Assembly: GCA_024762655.1 (NCBI GenBank)
Contig: JANTHB010000029.1
Span: 1-38,608 of the forward strand
DNA length: 38,608 bases
From: Bacteroidales bacterium
GTDB lineage: Bacteria; Bacteroidota; Bacteroidia; Bacteroidales; VadinHA17
Direction of reading: 5' to 3'
Part shown: one piece after another, positions 24,524 through 32,644 of the stretch
Numbering within the stretch: position 1 is the stretch's first letter
How the letters are laid out: each line of letters starts with the position of its first letter
Notes under the pieces: model-generated
Databases searched by the model: none
The model's input: only the letters and a program-made list of their open reading frames with translations
Told to the model about the DNA's origin: nothing
Position numbers and translations under genes: made by a program

Positions 24524-27500
24524 ATGAGTGAGGAGATTCTAAGAGCCCTGATGCAGTTATTTGCCCTTGTTGTCAAGCAGGATGAGGGGGTGCAGGATAA
24601 AGAATACCTGTTTGTCCGGGATTTTCTCATACAGCAGTTGGGAGAAGATTCGGCCCGGGAATACATTAAGTTGTTCGAAGAGTTTGCGGAGATTGACCAT
24701 GTCAACAAACGCAATACCACCGTGCGTAAACCGTCGGTAAAGGATTCGGTCCGGATTTTCAGCATCTGTAAAAAAATCAACAGAACCCTGAACCGTGAGC
24801 AGAAAGTTGTAGTGCTGATGCGTTTGTTTGAGTTATTAAACAGCGCAGGAGGTTTTTCTCCCCAACGCATGAATATCGTCAACACGGTAGCAGAGGTGTT
24901 TAAAATTTCTCAGGAAGTTTATGAGGATATTGAACAGTTTGTCCGGCAAAAGAATCCCGACCGGCTTGATATTGAGAAGGTTTTTATTATCGGAGGGGTT
25001 AAAAAAGCTTTTCTGAATGCCCGGTATCTTTATGTGAAAGACCTGAAAGGTTTTCTTTTCTTTCTGTATGTCCAGGATGTAGAACTCTATTTTCTAAAGC
25101 ATACTTGTAACGAGGATGTTTTCCTGAACGGTTTGTTGGTCAAACCGGGCCAGGCTTTTCTTTTTGCGCCGGGGAGTAGCCTGCATCTACCCCATGGCAA
25201 ACCGGTATATTATAGCGATGTGGTTTCCCGTTTCAAATATGACCGTACCATTATCCCCATATCTTTTGAGGCCAGACGTGTATCCCAGCGTTTTCCAAAC
25301 GGGAACTACGGGATACGGGATATTTCTTTTTCAGAAACCCATGGCAAACTGGTGGGGATTATGGGAGCCAGCGGCTCCGGTAAGACAACCCTGATGAATG
25401 TGTTAAGCGGTACGGAAAAACCGACAGAAGGGGAAGTGATCATAAACGGGTATAACCTTTTTGAAAACAGGAGTCAACTGGAAGGGGTGATTGGGTATGT
25501 CCCCCAGGATGATGTATTGATCGAAGAACTTACGGTTTATCAGAACTTATATTACAATGCCCTTCTCTGTTTCAGGGAGCTCTCCAACAAAGAAGTCGCC
25601 GGAATGGTGGATAAAATGCTGAAAGATTTGGATCTCTTTTCTATTCGGGATCTAAAGGTCGGATCTCCCAAGAAAAGCATTATCAGTGGAGGACAGCGGA
25701 AACGCCTGAATATTGCCCTCGAAATGATCAGACAGCCCTCTATCCTTTGTCTGGACGAACCTACTTCCGGCCTTTCTTCAAGAGACTCGGAGAATGTTAT
25801 GGACCTGCTCAAAGGGTTGGCACTAAAGGGTAAGCTGATTTTTGTGGTGATTCATCAACCTTCTTCAGATATTTATAAAATGTTTGATAACGTCCTGGTA
25901 CTGGATGTAGGAGGGTATCTCGTGTATTATGGTAATCCGGTTGAGGCGATTACCTATTTTAAGAAGTTGGATGCCCAGATCAACAGTGATGTCGGCGAAT
26001 GTCCCGTATGTGGAAATGTCAACCCGGAAACAATATTTAACATCCTGGATGCCAGGGTGGTGGATGAGTATGGAAGATACACGGGAAAAAGAAGGGTGAA
26101 ACCTCAGAAATGGGCTCAGTTTTTCAGAGAACGGATTGGCTTCCCGGAGATAAAAAAAACGCACGACCCCCCTTCTTCCTCCCTGGATCAGCCCAATAAG
26201 TTCGGGCAATTTATTATCTTCCTGAAGCGGAACGTGTTGAGCAAGGTCGCCAACGGACAGTATGTCGCCCTCAACCTGCTGGTGTCTCCTTTACTGGCTT
26301 TTGTTCTGGCATATCTTATTAAATACATAGCAGATCCGCAGTCGGATGTATATATCTACAGAGAGAATGAAAATATTCCCGTATATATTTTTATGTCACT
26401 CATCGTCTCGCTTTTTCTCGGTCTGATCATCAGCGCCGAGGAAATATATAAAGATCGTAAGATATTGAAAAGAGAACGGTTTCTGCATCTCGGGAAAGGG
26501 AGTTATCTGTTGTCAAAGATAGCCGTCTTGTTTTTAATCTCTGCCGTCCAGTCGGCTATGTTTGTAGCTATTGGAAATACGATCCTGGAGATAAGGGGCA
26601 TGTTTTTTCCCTACTGGCTGGCTATGTTTACCACCGCTGCCTGTGCCAACCTTTTGGGTCTGATCATTTCCGCTTCTTTTAATTCGGCCATCACGATTTA
26701 TATTGTGGTACCCATCCTGATCATCCCGATGATGGTGCTCAGCGGGGCTATGTTTAGCTTCGATAAACTCAACCGCAAAATCAGTAGTATTGATAAGGTT
26801 CCTGTGGTGGCAGATCTGATGCCGACAAAATGGACCTATGAAGCACTTATGGTTCATCAGTTTAAGAACAACAAATACGAAAAATACTTTTATCCGTATG
26901 AAAAAACGGAGAGTGAGGCTGATTTCCAGGAGGTATATCGTATTCCCAAACTCAAGGATGCCCTGAATGCCACAGTGACTTTACTTAATGAGGGGACGCT
27001 ATACCCGGCTGTTCCCGGGAAACTCCCCTTGTTGAAAAATGAAATTGAAAAGGAGAACAGTGTTAACCCGCAGGTCCATTTTGACAAAGTGGATGAACTG
27101 GCCCCCGGGAAGTTTACTGCCAATACCGTGTTTGAGCTGAAAAATTATTTTGACCGGCTCGAAAAATATTATAACGGGAAAATGTTGGCAGCTAACGGGA
27201 AAAGACAAAAAATTATAGAGTACATGCTGGAAACCAACCCTGATCTTTATAAGAAGCTTAAAGATGATTATTACAACGAGAACCTGGCGGATATTGTGCA
27301 GAAAGTGTATGAGAGAAACCGTATCCTGGAATATAAAAACCATCTGATTCAGAAATATAATCCGATTTATAAGGATCCGGATACAAGCCATTGGCTGGGA
27401 ATTCGTTCGCATTTCTTTGCCCCAGAAAAATATTTCGCCGGACGTTTTTATGAAACATTTTGGTTTAATATCCTGGTTGTCTGGGTTATGATACTTTTGC

Positions 27501-27598
27501 TCTACCTGATTTTGTACCTTGATCTTCTGAAGATTGCCATTGAGTTCTTTGGAGAGATTCCACATGTCCCTAAGAAAAGGGGAACGCTAACCCGGTAA
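24524..27598 (+). CDS. ABC transporter, ABCG-like half with TerB-like N-terminal region
   Basis: A 1024-residue inner-membrane protein fusing ATPase and permease in ABCG order. Residues ~1-140 are helical and look TerB-like (MSEEILRALMQLFALVV). Residues ~150-255 form a small beta-rich segment that may be FHA-like (NGLLVKPGQAFLFAPG). The ATPase has GASGSGKTT (281-289), the Q-loop YVPQDD, signature SGGQR (388-392), ILCLDEPTSGLS with Asp411/Glu412, and VIHQPSSD. A linker with CPVCG follows. Membrane helices cover about 562-745, then a ~230-residue loop (about 745-978) and a last helix near 980-1005. Substrate unknown. It is a single-gene unit. Confidence 0.88.
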   Translation: MSEEILRALMQLFALVVKQDEGVQDKEYLFVRDFLIQQLGEDSAREYIKLFEEFAEIDHVNKRNTTVRKPSVKDSVRIFSICKKINRTLNREQKVVVLMRLFELLNSAGGFSPQRMNIVNTVAEVFKISQEVYEDIEQFVRQKNPDRLDIEKVFIIGGVKKAFLNARYLYVKDLKGFLFFLYVQDVELYFLKHTCNEDVFLNGLLVKPGQAFLFAPGSSLHLPHGKPVYYSDVVSRFKYDRTIIPISFEARRVSQRFPNGNYGIRDISFSETHGKLVGIMGASGSGKTTLMNVLSGTEKPTEGEVIINGYNLFENRSQLEGVIGYVPQDDVLIEELTVYQNLYYNALLCFRELSNKEVAGMVDKMLKDLDLFSIRDLKVGSPKKSIISGGQRKRLNIALEMIRQPSILCLDEPTSGLSSRDSENVMDLLKGLALKGKLIFVVIHQPSSDIYKMFDNVLVLDVGGYLVYYGNPVEAITYFKKLDAQINSDVGECPVCGNVNPETIFNILDARVVDEYGRYTGKRRVKPQKWAQFFRERIGFPEIKKTHDPPSSSLDQPNKFGQFIIFLKRNVLSKVANGQYVALNLLVSPLLAFVLAYLIKYIADPQSDVYIYRENENIPVYIFMSLIVSLFLGLIISAEEIYKDRKILKRERFLHLGKGSYLLSKIAVLFLISAVQSAMFVAIGNTILEIRGMFFPYWLAMFTTAACANLLGLIISASFNSAITIYIVVPILIIPMMVLSGAMFSFDKLNRKISSIDKVPVVADLMPTKWTYEALMVHQFKNNKYEKYFYPYEKTESEADFQEVYRIPKLKDALNATVTLLNEGTLYPAVPGKLPLLKNEIEKENSVNPQVHFDKVDELAPGKFTANTVFELKNYFDRLEKYYNGKMLAANGKRQKIIEYMLETNPDLYKKLKDDYYNENLADIVQKVYERNRILEYKNHLIQKYNPIYKDPDTSHWLGIRSHFFAPEKYFAGRFYETFWFNILVVWVMILLLYLILYLDLLKIAIEFFGEIPHVPKKRGTLTR

Positions 27599-27770
27599 AA
27601 AAACTGCCTCTGTCTCGTGCCTTTTTATCCTTTCAGACCGGGAGCCTTCGGACGGGAAAAATGTTCAGGTTCTGCTTCCAGGTGTTATTTCCTGCTGAAA
27701 TAATTTGTTTTATTAATTTTTATAACTACATTTATTTGCTCAAATCCCAATAAACTAAACAATCAGGAAA

Positions 27771-28682
27771 ATGAGGTCTCTATTAAGCGTTTTGGTCAGC
27801 GTCTTGATCGTGATGACAGCCTGCCACAGCAGTGGTTCGGGGAATAAAAAAAAGGAGAGTTTTGATATACCCGACTCTGTACTGAATGAAGAGAAACCGG
27901 CAATGCTGGAAGAGGAAGTCACTGCGGATATTATTGATAACCTGGCTTCGCCGGTCGAAATTGCCGGTTTGCTCAATAAACTGAATGTTCCGTATTCCAA
28001 CCAGTATCTTTACCCTGCAGGGAATCTGTCCGGTTTTAATACGGATATTCAGAAAGCATTTGCATTGGGGGTTTACGGAGCTGATCTGGGGTACCAGGCT
28101 ATGTATGGCCAGAATACATCTATTCTGGATTATATTTCCAATATCAAAAAGCTTTCGGAGGATTTGAAGATCGGACAATTTTTTGATTTCAACACGTTGA
28201 AAAGACTTTCTTCCAATAAAAATAATCTCGACTCCCTGATGTTTCTTGCTGTACGGAGTTTTAACGATATCGACAAATATCTCCGGGGTAAACAACGGGG
28301 AGAGGTCAGTGCCATAATCATCTCGGGACTGTGGCTGGAAGGGATGTATCTCGCCACCCAGGTGCAAAAAGACTATCCGCACCCTGAGCTCAAAGAGCGT
28401 ATCGGTGAACAGAAAATCATTATGGAAGACCTGTTTACCCTTCTGGGACATTATAAGAATAACACAGAAGTTAAAAAGCTGATTTCCCAACTGATCCCTT
28501 TGCAGGATCTGTTTCAGCAGGTCTCTATAACCGTCATTCCCGGAGAGCCAGAGACGGTTGAAAAGGACGGAAGACTGATGGTCATACAACACGAAGAGAG
28601 TAAGATTGAATATCCGGAAAAATTGTTGCAGAAAATCATACTCAAAACAAAGGATCTGAGAAACGGGATCGTTAATAAATGA
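27771..28682 (+). CDS. Lipoprotein of unknown function
   Basis: A 303-residue protein with lipoprotein signal MRSLLSVLVSVLIVMTAC (lipidated Cys18), a polar linker (SSGSGNKKK), then a mostly helical body (ADIIDNLASPVEIAGLLNKL, DLKIGQFFDFNTLKRLSSNK, IGEQKIIMEDLFTLLGHYKN). I recognise no enzyme motif. A large antisense frame (27783-28700) is its shadow. The gap of 172 bp after the ABC transporter contains no clear promoter or terminator. Confidence 0.8.
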   Translation: MRSLLSVLVSVLIVMTACHSSGSGNKKKESFDIPDSVLNEEKPAMLEEEVTADIIDNLASPVEIAGLLNKLNVPYSNQYLYPAGNLSGFNTDIQKAFALGVYGADLGYQAMYGQNTSILDYISNIKKLSEDLKIGQFFDFNTLKRLSSNKNNLDSLMFLAVRSFNDIDKYLRGKQRGEVSAIIISGLWLEGMYLATQVQKDYPHPELKERIGEQKIIMEDLFTLLGHYKNNTEVKKLISQLIPLQDLFQQVSITVIPGEPETVEKDGRLMVIQHEESKIEYPEKLLQKIILKTKDLRNGIVNK

Positions 28683-28740
28683 AATGTCGGTATTTATCAA
28701 AATTATTTGATTGAAAATGAGTTAAAATGAATGTTTTTTT

Positions 28741-28748
28741 TATTTTTG
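28741..28748 (+). promoter_or_regulatory. Candidate -7 element for the 28778 gene
   Basis: TATTTTTG matches TAnnTTTG and ends 29 bases before the ATG at 28778. It lies downstream of the alternative start at 28727, which argues against that longer frame. Confidence 0.5.
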
Positions 28749-28777
28749 CCTTGCTAAATGCTTCAAAATACAAAGCG

Positions 28778-29227
28778 ATGAAATTTGGCGTATTGCTTTT
28801 TTCGATTGTTTTAATCTCTTTTTCGACAGGGGAAAAAACATTTGGACAATCCTCCCCGGATAAATTGGTGGACCTATGTGTACAGGAGAGTGGGAGTGAT
28901 GCTACTTATTTGAAGGATTATGTGGTAAAGCTGCCCAAAGCGAGCAGCCCGGATAATCCTCCGGTGGCACGACACACACTGGCCTTGCACAAAAATATCC
29001 ATTACCGGTTTACCATATGTAACTCGGAAAAATATCCGGGAAAAGGAATTATCCGCATCTATGACACCAAGGGCATGATCGCTACCAACTTTAGTAAAAA
29101 AAGTGGGAAAATTTATAATTCCGTAGATTTCTTTTGTAAGAAATCAGGACCTTACACCGTATATATCTCTTTCAAGGACGGAAAACCCGGTATGGCGGTG
29201 AGTATTCTTTCCTATGTGAAAAAATAA
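28778..29227 (+). CDS. Small secreted protein of unknown function
   Basis: A 149-residue protein whose signal peptide is MKFGVLLFSIVLISFSTGEKTFGQ, with cleavage near FGQ|SS. The mature 125 residues are beta-rich (YRFTICNSEKYPGKGIIRIY, GPYTVYISFKDG) and resemble a small C2- or jelly-roll-like domain, but I cannot assign a family. The frame is open back to 28727. I choose 28778 because the signal peptide starts there and a -7 element sits at 28741-28748. An AT-rich hairpin and a weak terminator follow. Confidence 0.75.
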   Translation: MKFGVLLFSIVLISFSTGEKTFGQSSPDKLVDLCVQESGSDATYLKDYVVKLPKASSPDNPPVARHTLALHKNIHYRFTICNSEKYPGKGIIRIYDTKGMIATNFSKKSGKIYNSVDFFCKKSGPYTVYISFKDGKPGMAVSILSYVKK

Positions 29228-29278
29228 GAATTCTCTAATTCTTATGATAATAAAATCCGGACCAACCGGACTGTTTTT
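29226..29278 (+). terminator. Weak terminator region after the 28778 gene
   Basis: Two hairpins lie here: AAGAATT/AATTCTT (29226-29243) and TCCGG/CCGGA with a 5-base loop (29256-29270) followed by CTGTTTTT. The second is the likelier terminator, before the convergent DUF6427 gene. Confidence 0.45.
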
Positions 29279-29288
29279 GGGATTTAAG

Positions 29289-30278
29289 TCAAAAAACCCT
29301 CACCATTAAAATAATAAGAATACCTGCTAAATACAGGTCAAACAGCATCCGTTTCATTAGAGAGACTTTATCCGTCAGGAAATAGAAAGATACGATTACG
29401 GAGAAAAACAAGGAAAAGAGCGGAATGAAAGACAACCACATGGAAGAAAAGAGGATAACGGTGCCAACTGAAACAATAATAATCCAGAAAAGGACGCCGT
29501 AAAACTTACGGGTCTTGATCTTTAAGCCTGGGATCGTAAACAAGAGTTGAACCGAACTGATAAGAAGCAAAACCCCCATAAAAGAAAGAAAAACCCACTG
29601 GATAGTATCCAGGCTGGCAGTATTAAAAACATTCATGAAATCATTAACGATACTTGTTCCCAGTGAAGCGATCTCATCGGATCGGAGAAAATGAATCCCA
29701 AACAAAAAGAACCAGGGAGTGAAAAAGCCGATAAGTGAAGCAAACCATTCGCGGAAATAAAAAGGACGTATCGTAAATAAAGCAATCCAGAGAATAATGA
29801 GGAACGCTGAAGTCTTGACGCAGACCAGCGAGGCCAGCCCTACCCACAAAGCTGCTGAAAAGTATGAAAAATCCACTTTGTTATTCCGGTATGTTCCGAA
29901 TACCTGATGCAGGGCGATCAATAAAAAGGGGAAGGTCAGGTTCAGGTTGTTGAGTTCAAAAAAACCCAGCACCGGCGTGGAGAGGGTCAGGATGAAAAAA
30001 AGAGGCAATAACGTTCTGGATTTCAGATAGAAATGTCTTGTGTTCATGAATACCTGCAGGTAACCCGTAAGTAACCAGAAAAGAAACGACACCACCGCGG
30101 CTGTGAAACCCGACAGCCGGGCTATTGGCTCCATAACTGGCAAAGCAGGAGAGGGGTACAGGTGAATGGGCGAAGGGAATTTTAACGGGAAAAGAAAAGC
30201 GGGAAGCCAGAACAAGATGCCCAGCAGTGTTATATTAATGATCTGTTTGGGTTGGAAACCCTGAAATGATTTTAACAT
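29289..30278 (-). CDS. DUF6427-type multispan membrane protein
   Basis: A 329-residue inner-membrane protein with about eight to nine hydrophobic segments, many Phe and Leu, and short loops (for example TGYLQVFMNTRHFYLKSRTL). It resembles the DUF6427 family, known mainly from Bacteroidota and without a proven function. It starts 4 bases after the purD stop and is surely co-transcribed with it. I see no link between purine synthesis and this protein beyond the shared mRNA. Confidence 0.75.
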   Translation of the reverse strand: MLKSFQGFQPKQIINITLLGILFWLPAFLFPLKFPSPIHLYPSPALPVMEPIARLSGFTAAVVSFLFWLLTGYLQVFMNTRHFYLKSRTLLPLFFILTLSTPVLGFFELNNLNLTFPFLLIALHQVFGTYRNNKVDFSYFSAALWVGLASLVCVKTSAFLIILWIALFTIRPFYFREWFASLIGFFTPWFFLFGIHFLRSDEIASLGTSIVNDFMNVFNTASLDTIQWVFLSFMGVLLLISSVQLLFTIPGLKIKTRKFYGVLFWIIIVSVGTVILFSSMWLSFIPLFSLFFSVIVSFYFLTDKVSLMKRMLFDLYLAGILIILMVRVF

Positions 30279-30282
30279 GAGC

Positions 30283-31557
30283 TCAGGTTAAATCAAAACC
30301 AATATCTTTTCTGTAATATTTTTTTTCAAAGTTTATTTTCTCGGCTAATTCGTATGAGCGGCGCAAGGCTTCCCCAGGATCTTTTCCCACCGAACTGATC
30401 GCCAGGACTCGTCCGCCGTTGGTGACAACATCTCCGTTCCTTTCTTTGGTGCCGGCATGAAAAATCACGGAAGTCTCGGGTATTTTGTCCGGGAAAGTGA
30501 TCTTTTTCCCTTTTTTATACGCTTCCGGATAGCCTCCGGATACCAACATAACCGTTGCGACCGTGTCAGGGATGATTTGCATGTCTTGTTGAGAGAGGTT
30601 CCTGGTGGCAACTGCCTGGAAAAGGGGAACAATATCGGAATGGAGCCTGGGGATTACCACCTCTGCCTCCGGATCTCCCATACGTACATTGTATTCCACA
30701 ACATAAGGGTCTCCTTTGACATTCATCAGGCCAAAATAAATAAAACCCCTGTAGATGATGTTGCGCTCCTGCAACCCGCTGATGGTGGGCTCGATAATTC
30801 TTTCTTCCACTTTTTCCATAAAGGCACTGTCGGCAAAGGGTACGGGTGAAACAGCGCCCATACCACCGGTGTTCAGTCCGGTGTCTCCCTCGCCGATACG
30901 TTTGTAGTCTTTGGCTTCGGGCAGCAGCATATAGGATTCTCCGTCAGTAAGAACGAAAACGGAGCATTCAATGCCGCTTAAAAATTCTTCTATGACCACG
31001 GTCTTCCCGGCCTCTCCGAATTTCCCGTGAAACATCTCTTTCAGCCTTTTTACGGCTTCTTCGTAATCATCCAGGATCAGGACCCCTTTTCCTGCAGCCA
31101 GGCCGTCAGCTTTCAGAACATAAGGAGGTTTCAGCTCATGAAGAAATTCTTTGGCTTTGTTAAGCTCTTTAGCGGTGAAACTCTGATAACGGGCGGTAGG
31201 GATATCATTCTCCTGCATGAAATCCTTGGCAAAAGCTTTGCTTCCCTCCAGCAGAGCTCCCTCTCGCGAAGGTCCGATGATAAAAAGATTGGAAAACCGG
31301 TACTGACTTCTGAAATAATCATAAATACCTTTGACCAAAGGACCTTCGGGGCCTATTACCAGCATCTGGATATCATGGGAAAGGATAAATGATTCAACGG
31401 CCGGAAAATCTTCCGGCTTAAGGGGGATATTCTCTCCCAGTTGTGCGGTCCCTGCATTTCCAGGGGCTATATACAGATTGTCAGTAAGTGGACTCTGAGC
31501 TATTTTCCATGCCAGGGTATGCTCCCGGCCTCCTGATCCTAATACAAGAATATTCAT
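30283..31557 (-). CDS. purD: Phosphoribosylamine-glycine ligase
   Basis: A 424-residue ATP-grasp enzyme making GAR from phosphoribosylamine, glycine and ATP, step two of purine synthesis. The N-domain starts MNILVLGSGGREHTLAW, GPEGPLVKGI follows, and the ATP-grasp part contains PPYVLKADGLAAGKGV, TGGMGAVSP and the metal-binding RMGDPEAEV. Length and motifs are standard. No promoter matching the consensus is obvious upstream. The DUF6427 gene follows 4 bases later. purQ is 7 kb away on the same strand, so the two purine genes are not one operon. Confidence 0.96.
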   Translation of the reverse strand: MNILVLGSGGREHTLAWKIAQSPLTDNLYIAPGNAGTAQLGENIPLKPEDFPAVESFILSHDIQMLVIGPEGPLVKGIYDYFRSQYRFSNLFIIGPSREGALLEGSKAFAKDFMQENDIPTARYQSFTAKELNKAKEFLHELKPPYVLKADGLAAGKGVLILDDYEEAVKRLKEMFHGKFGEAGKTVVIEEFLSGIECSVFVLTDGESYMLLPEAKDYKRIGEGDTGLNTGGMGAVSPVPFADSAFMEKVEERIIEPTISGLQERNIIYRGFIYFGLMNVKGDPYVVEYNVRMGDPEAEVVIPRLHSDIVPLFQAVATRNLSQQDMQIIPDTVATVMLVSGGYPEAYKKGKKITFPDKIPETSVIFHAGTKERNGDVVTNGGRVLAISSVGKDPGEALRRSYELAEKINFEKKYYRKDIGFDLT

Positions 31558-31637
31558 GTTTTAACCCTTTTGATTCTACCGGGATAAACTTAATGAATAT
31601 TACGCAAATGTCCATCCTGTGGTACGGAAAAATACCT

Positions 31638-31667
31638 ATTCGTGCCCATTCGTGTCATATGTGGCCC
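31638..31667. repeat. Three 10-bp ATTCGTG-type tandem copies
   Basis: ATTCGTGCCC, ATTCGTGTCA and TATGTGGCCC stand in phase in the 163-bp gap between purD and the PorP gene. I recall similar ATTCGTG strings in many Bacteroidota intergenic regions (memory, not searched). The rest of this gap shows no gene. Confidence 0.5.
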
Positions 31668-31720
31668 CTGCCAAAAAGGCCAAAAAACAGATATGCTCTG
31701 GCCGGGCGTATCCGGGTTTA

Positions 31721-32614
31721 TTATTTCATAATAAAATTAGGCAACTTATAAATGAAGATGATCTCATGCGATCCGCTGGTCTGAGTCCGCAAATCAGACA
31801 TGGCAATGTCGTAAGCATAACCGAAGAGTATACTCTTGTTCTGATACCCCACCTGGATGCTGAGAGCATCCTGTGTCCGGTAGGAGAGTCCGAAATTGAC
31901 GGTTTTAAAGAGCACGGAATGCAGATTGATATCCGCCTGAAAAACCCCCGCTTCCAGAAATTTCAACAATACGGATGGTTGCAGCAGGACATTGTCACTG
32001 ATCTCAAAATTGTATCCGCCGTTAAAGTAATAATGTCTGACATTCTTTTGCTGTTCGGTGATCCCTTCGGTCCCCAGGTTGATTTTTCCCTGGAAGAGCT
32101 GGAAGACACTTATCCCCAGAAAATATTTGTTATCATACAACAAAACCCCGAAATTGGCATCCGGAACAATTTTTTTATTCCCTCCGAGCAGCACGGCGTC
32201 ATTGGGGTCTTCCATGTTAAGGGAAGACTTATCCAGATAATACTGGTAAAATGTCGGTGATAGTCCCAATGAGAGCTTCGGTCCTTCTTCGCTTAAAGGG
32301 ATATGATAAGCGTATGTGGCTTCCATACCGGTCTGACGCAGAGGTCCCTGCATATAATTAAATATCCTTACCCCGACGCCCATCCGGTCGGCAACGGTGA
32401 CATGCCCGCTCAGGGCCTGCACGGAAGGGGTGCCATTGATGCCTACCCAGAATTTACGGAAACTCAAAGAAACAGGCATATAGTCCTGACTGCCTGCTGC
32501 CGCCGGGTTGATCTGGTACAGATCAAAATGGTACTGGGCATTCAGAGGTATCTGTTGCGTAAAAGCCGTGGTTGAAAAAACCGTAAGGATGAGGAGGATA
32601 AATATCTTTTTCAT
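31721..32614 (-). CDS. PorP/SprF-family outer-membrane protein
   Basis: A 297-residue beta-barrel of the T9SS-linked PorP/SprF family. The signal peptide is MKKIFILLILTVFSTTAFTQ, and the family opening YHFDLYQINPAAAGSQDY is clear, followed by barrel strands (VSLSFRKFWVGING, FNYMQGPLRQTGMEATYAYH, GVLLYDNKYFLGISVFQLF). The ATG at 32612-32614 is chosen because it begins the signal; the frame reaches 32641. It lies 30 bases downstream of the SprB-repeat adhesin, the same order as sprB-sprF in gliding flavobacteria, where SprF is needed to bring SprB to the surface. A partner role for the neighbouring adhesin is therefore likely. Confidence 0.92.
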   Translation of the reverse strand: MKKIFILLILTVFSTTAFTQQIPLNAQYHFDLYQINPAAAGSQDYMPVSLSFRKFWVGINGTPSVQALSGHVTVADRMGVGVRIFNYMQGPLRQTGMEATYAYHIPLSEEGPKLSLGLSPTFYQYYLDKSSLNMEDPNDAVLLGGNKKIVPDANFGVLLYDNKYFLGISVFQLFQGKINLGTEGITEQQKNVRHYYFNGGYNFEISDNVLLQPSVLLKFLEAGVFQADINLHSVLFKTVNFGLSYRTQDALSIQVGYQNKSILFGYAYDIAMSDLRTQTSGSHEIIFIYKLPNFIMK

Positions 32615-32644
32615 GGGAATGGAGTTTATATGCATGACCATAAA

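Noticed and set aside
27783-28700. 305-codon minus-strand frame
   Set aside because: It mirrors the lipoprotein gene, whose signal peptide and lipobox make the plus strand the coding one.
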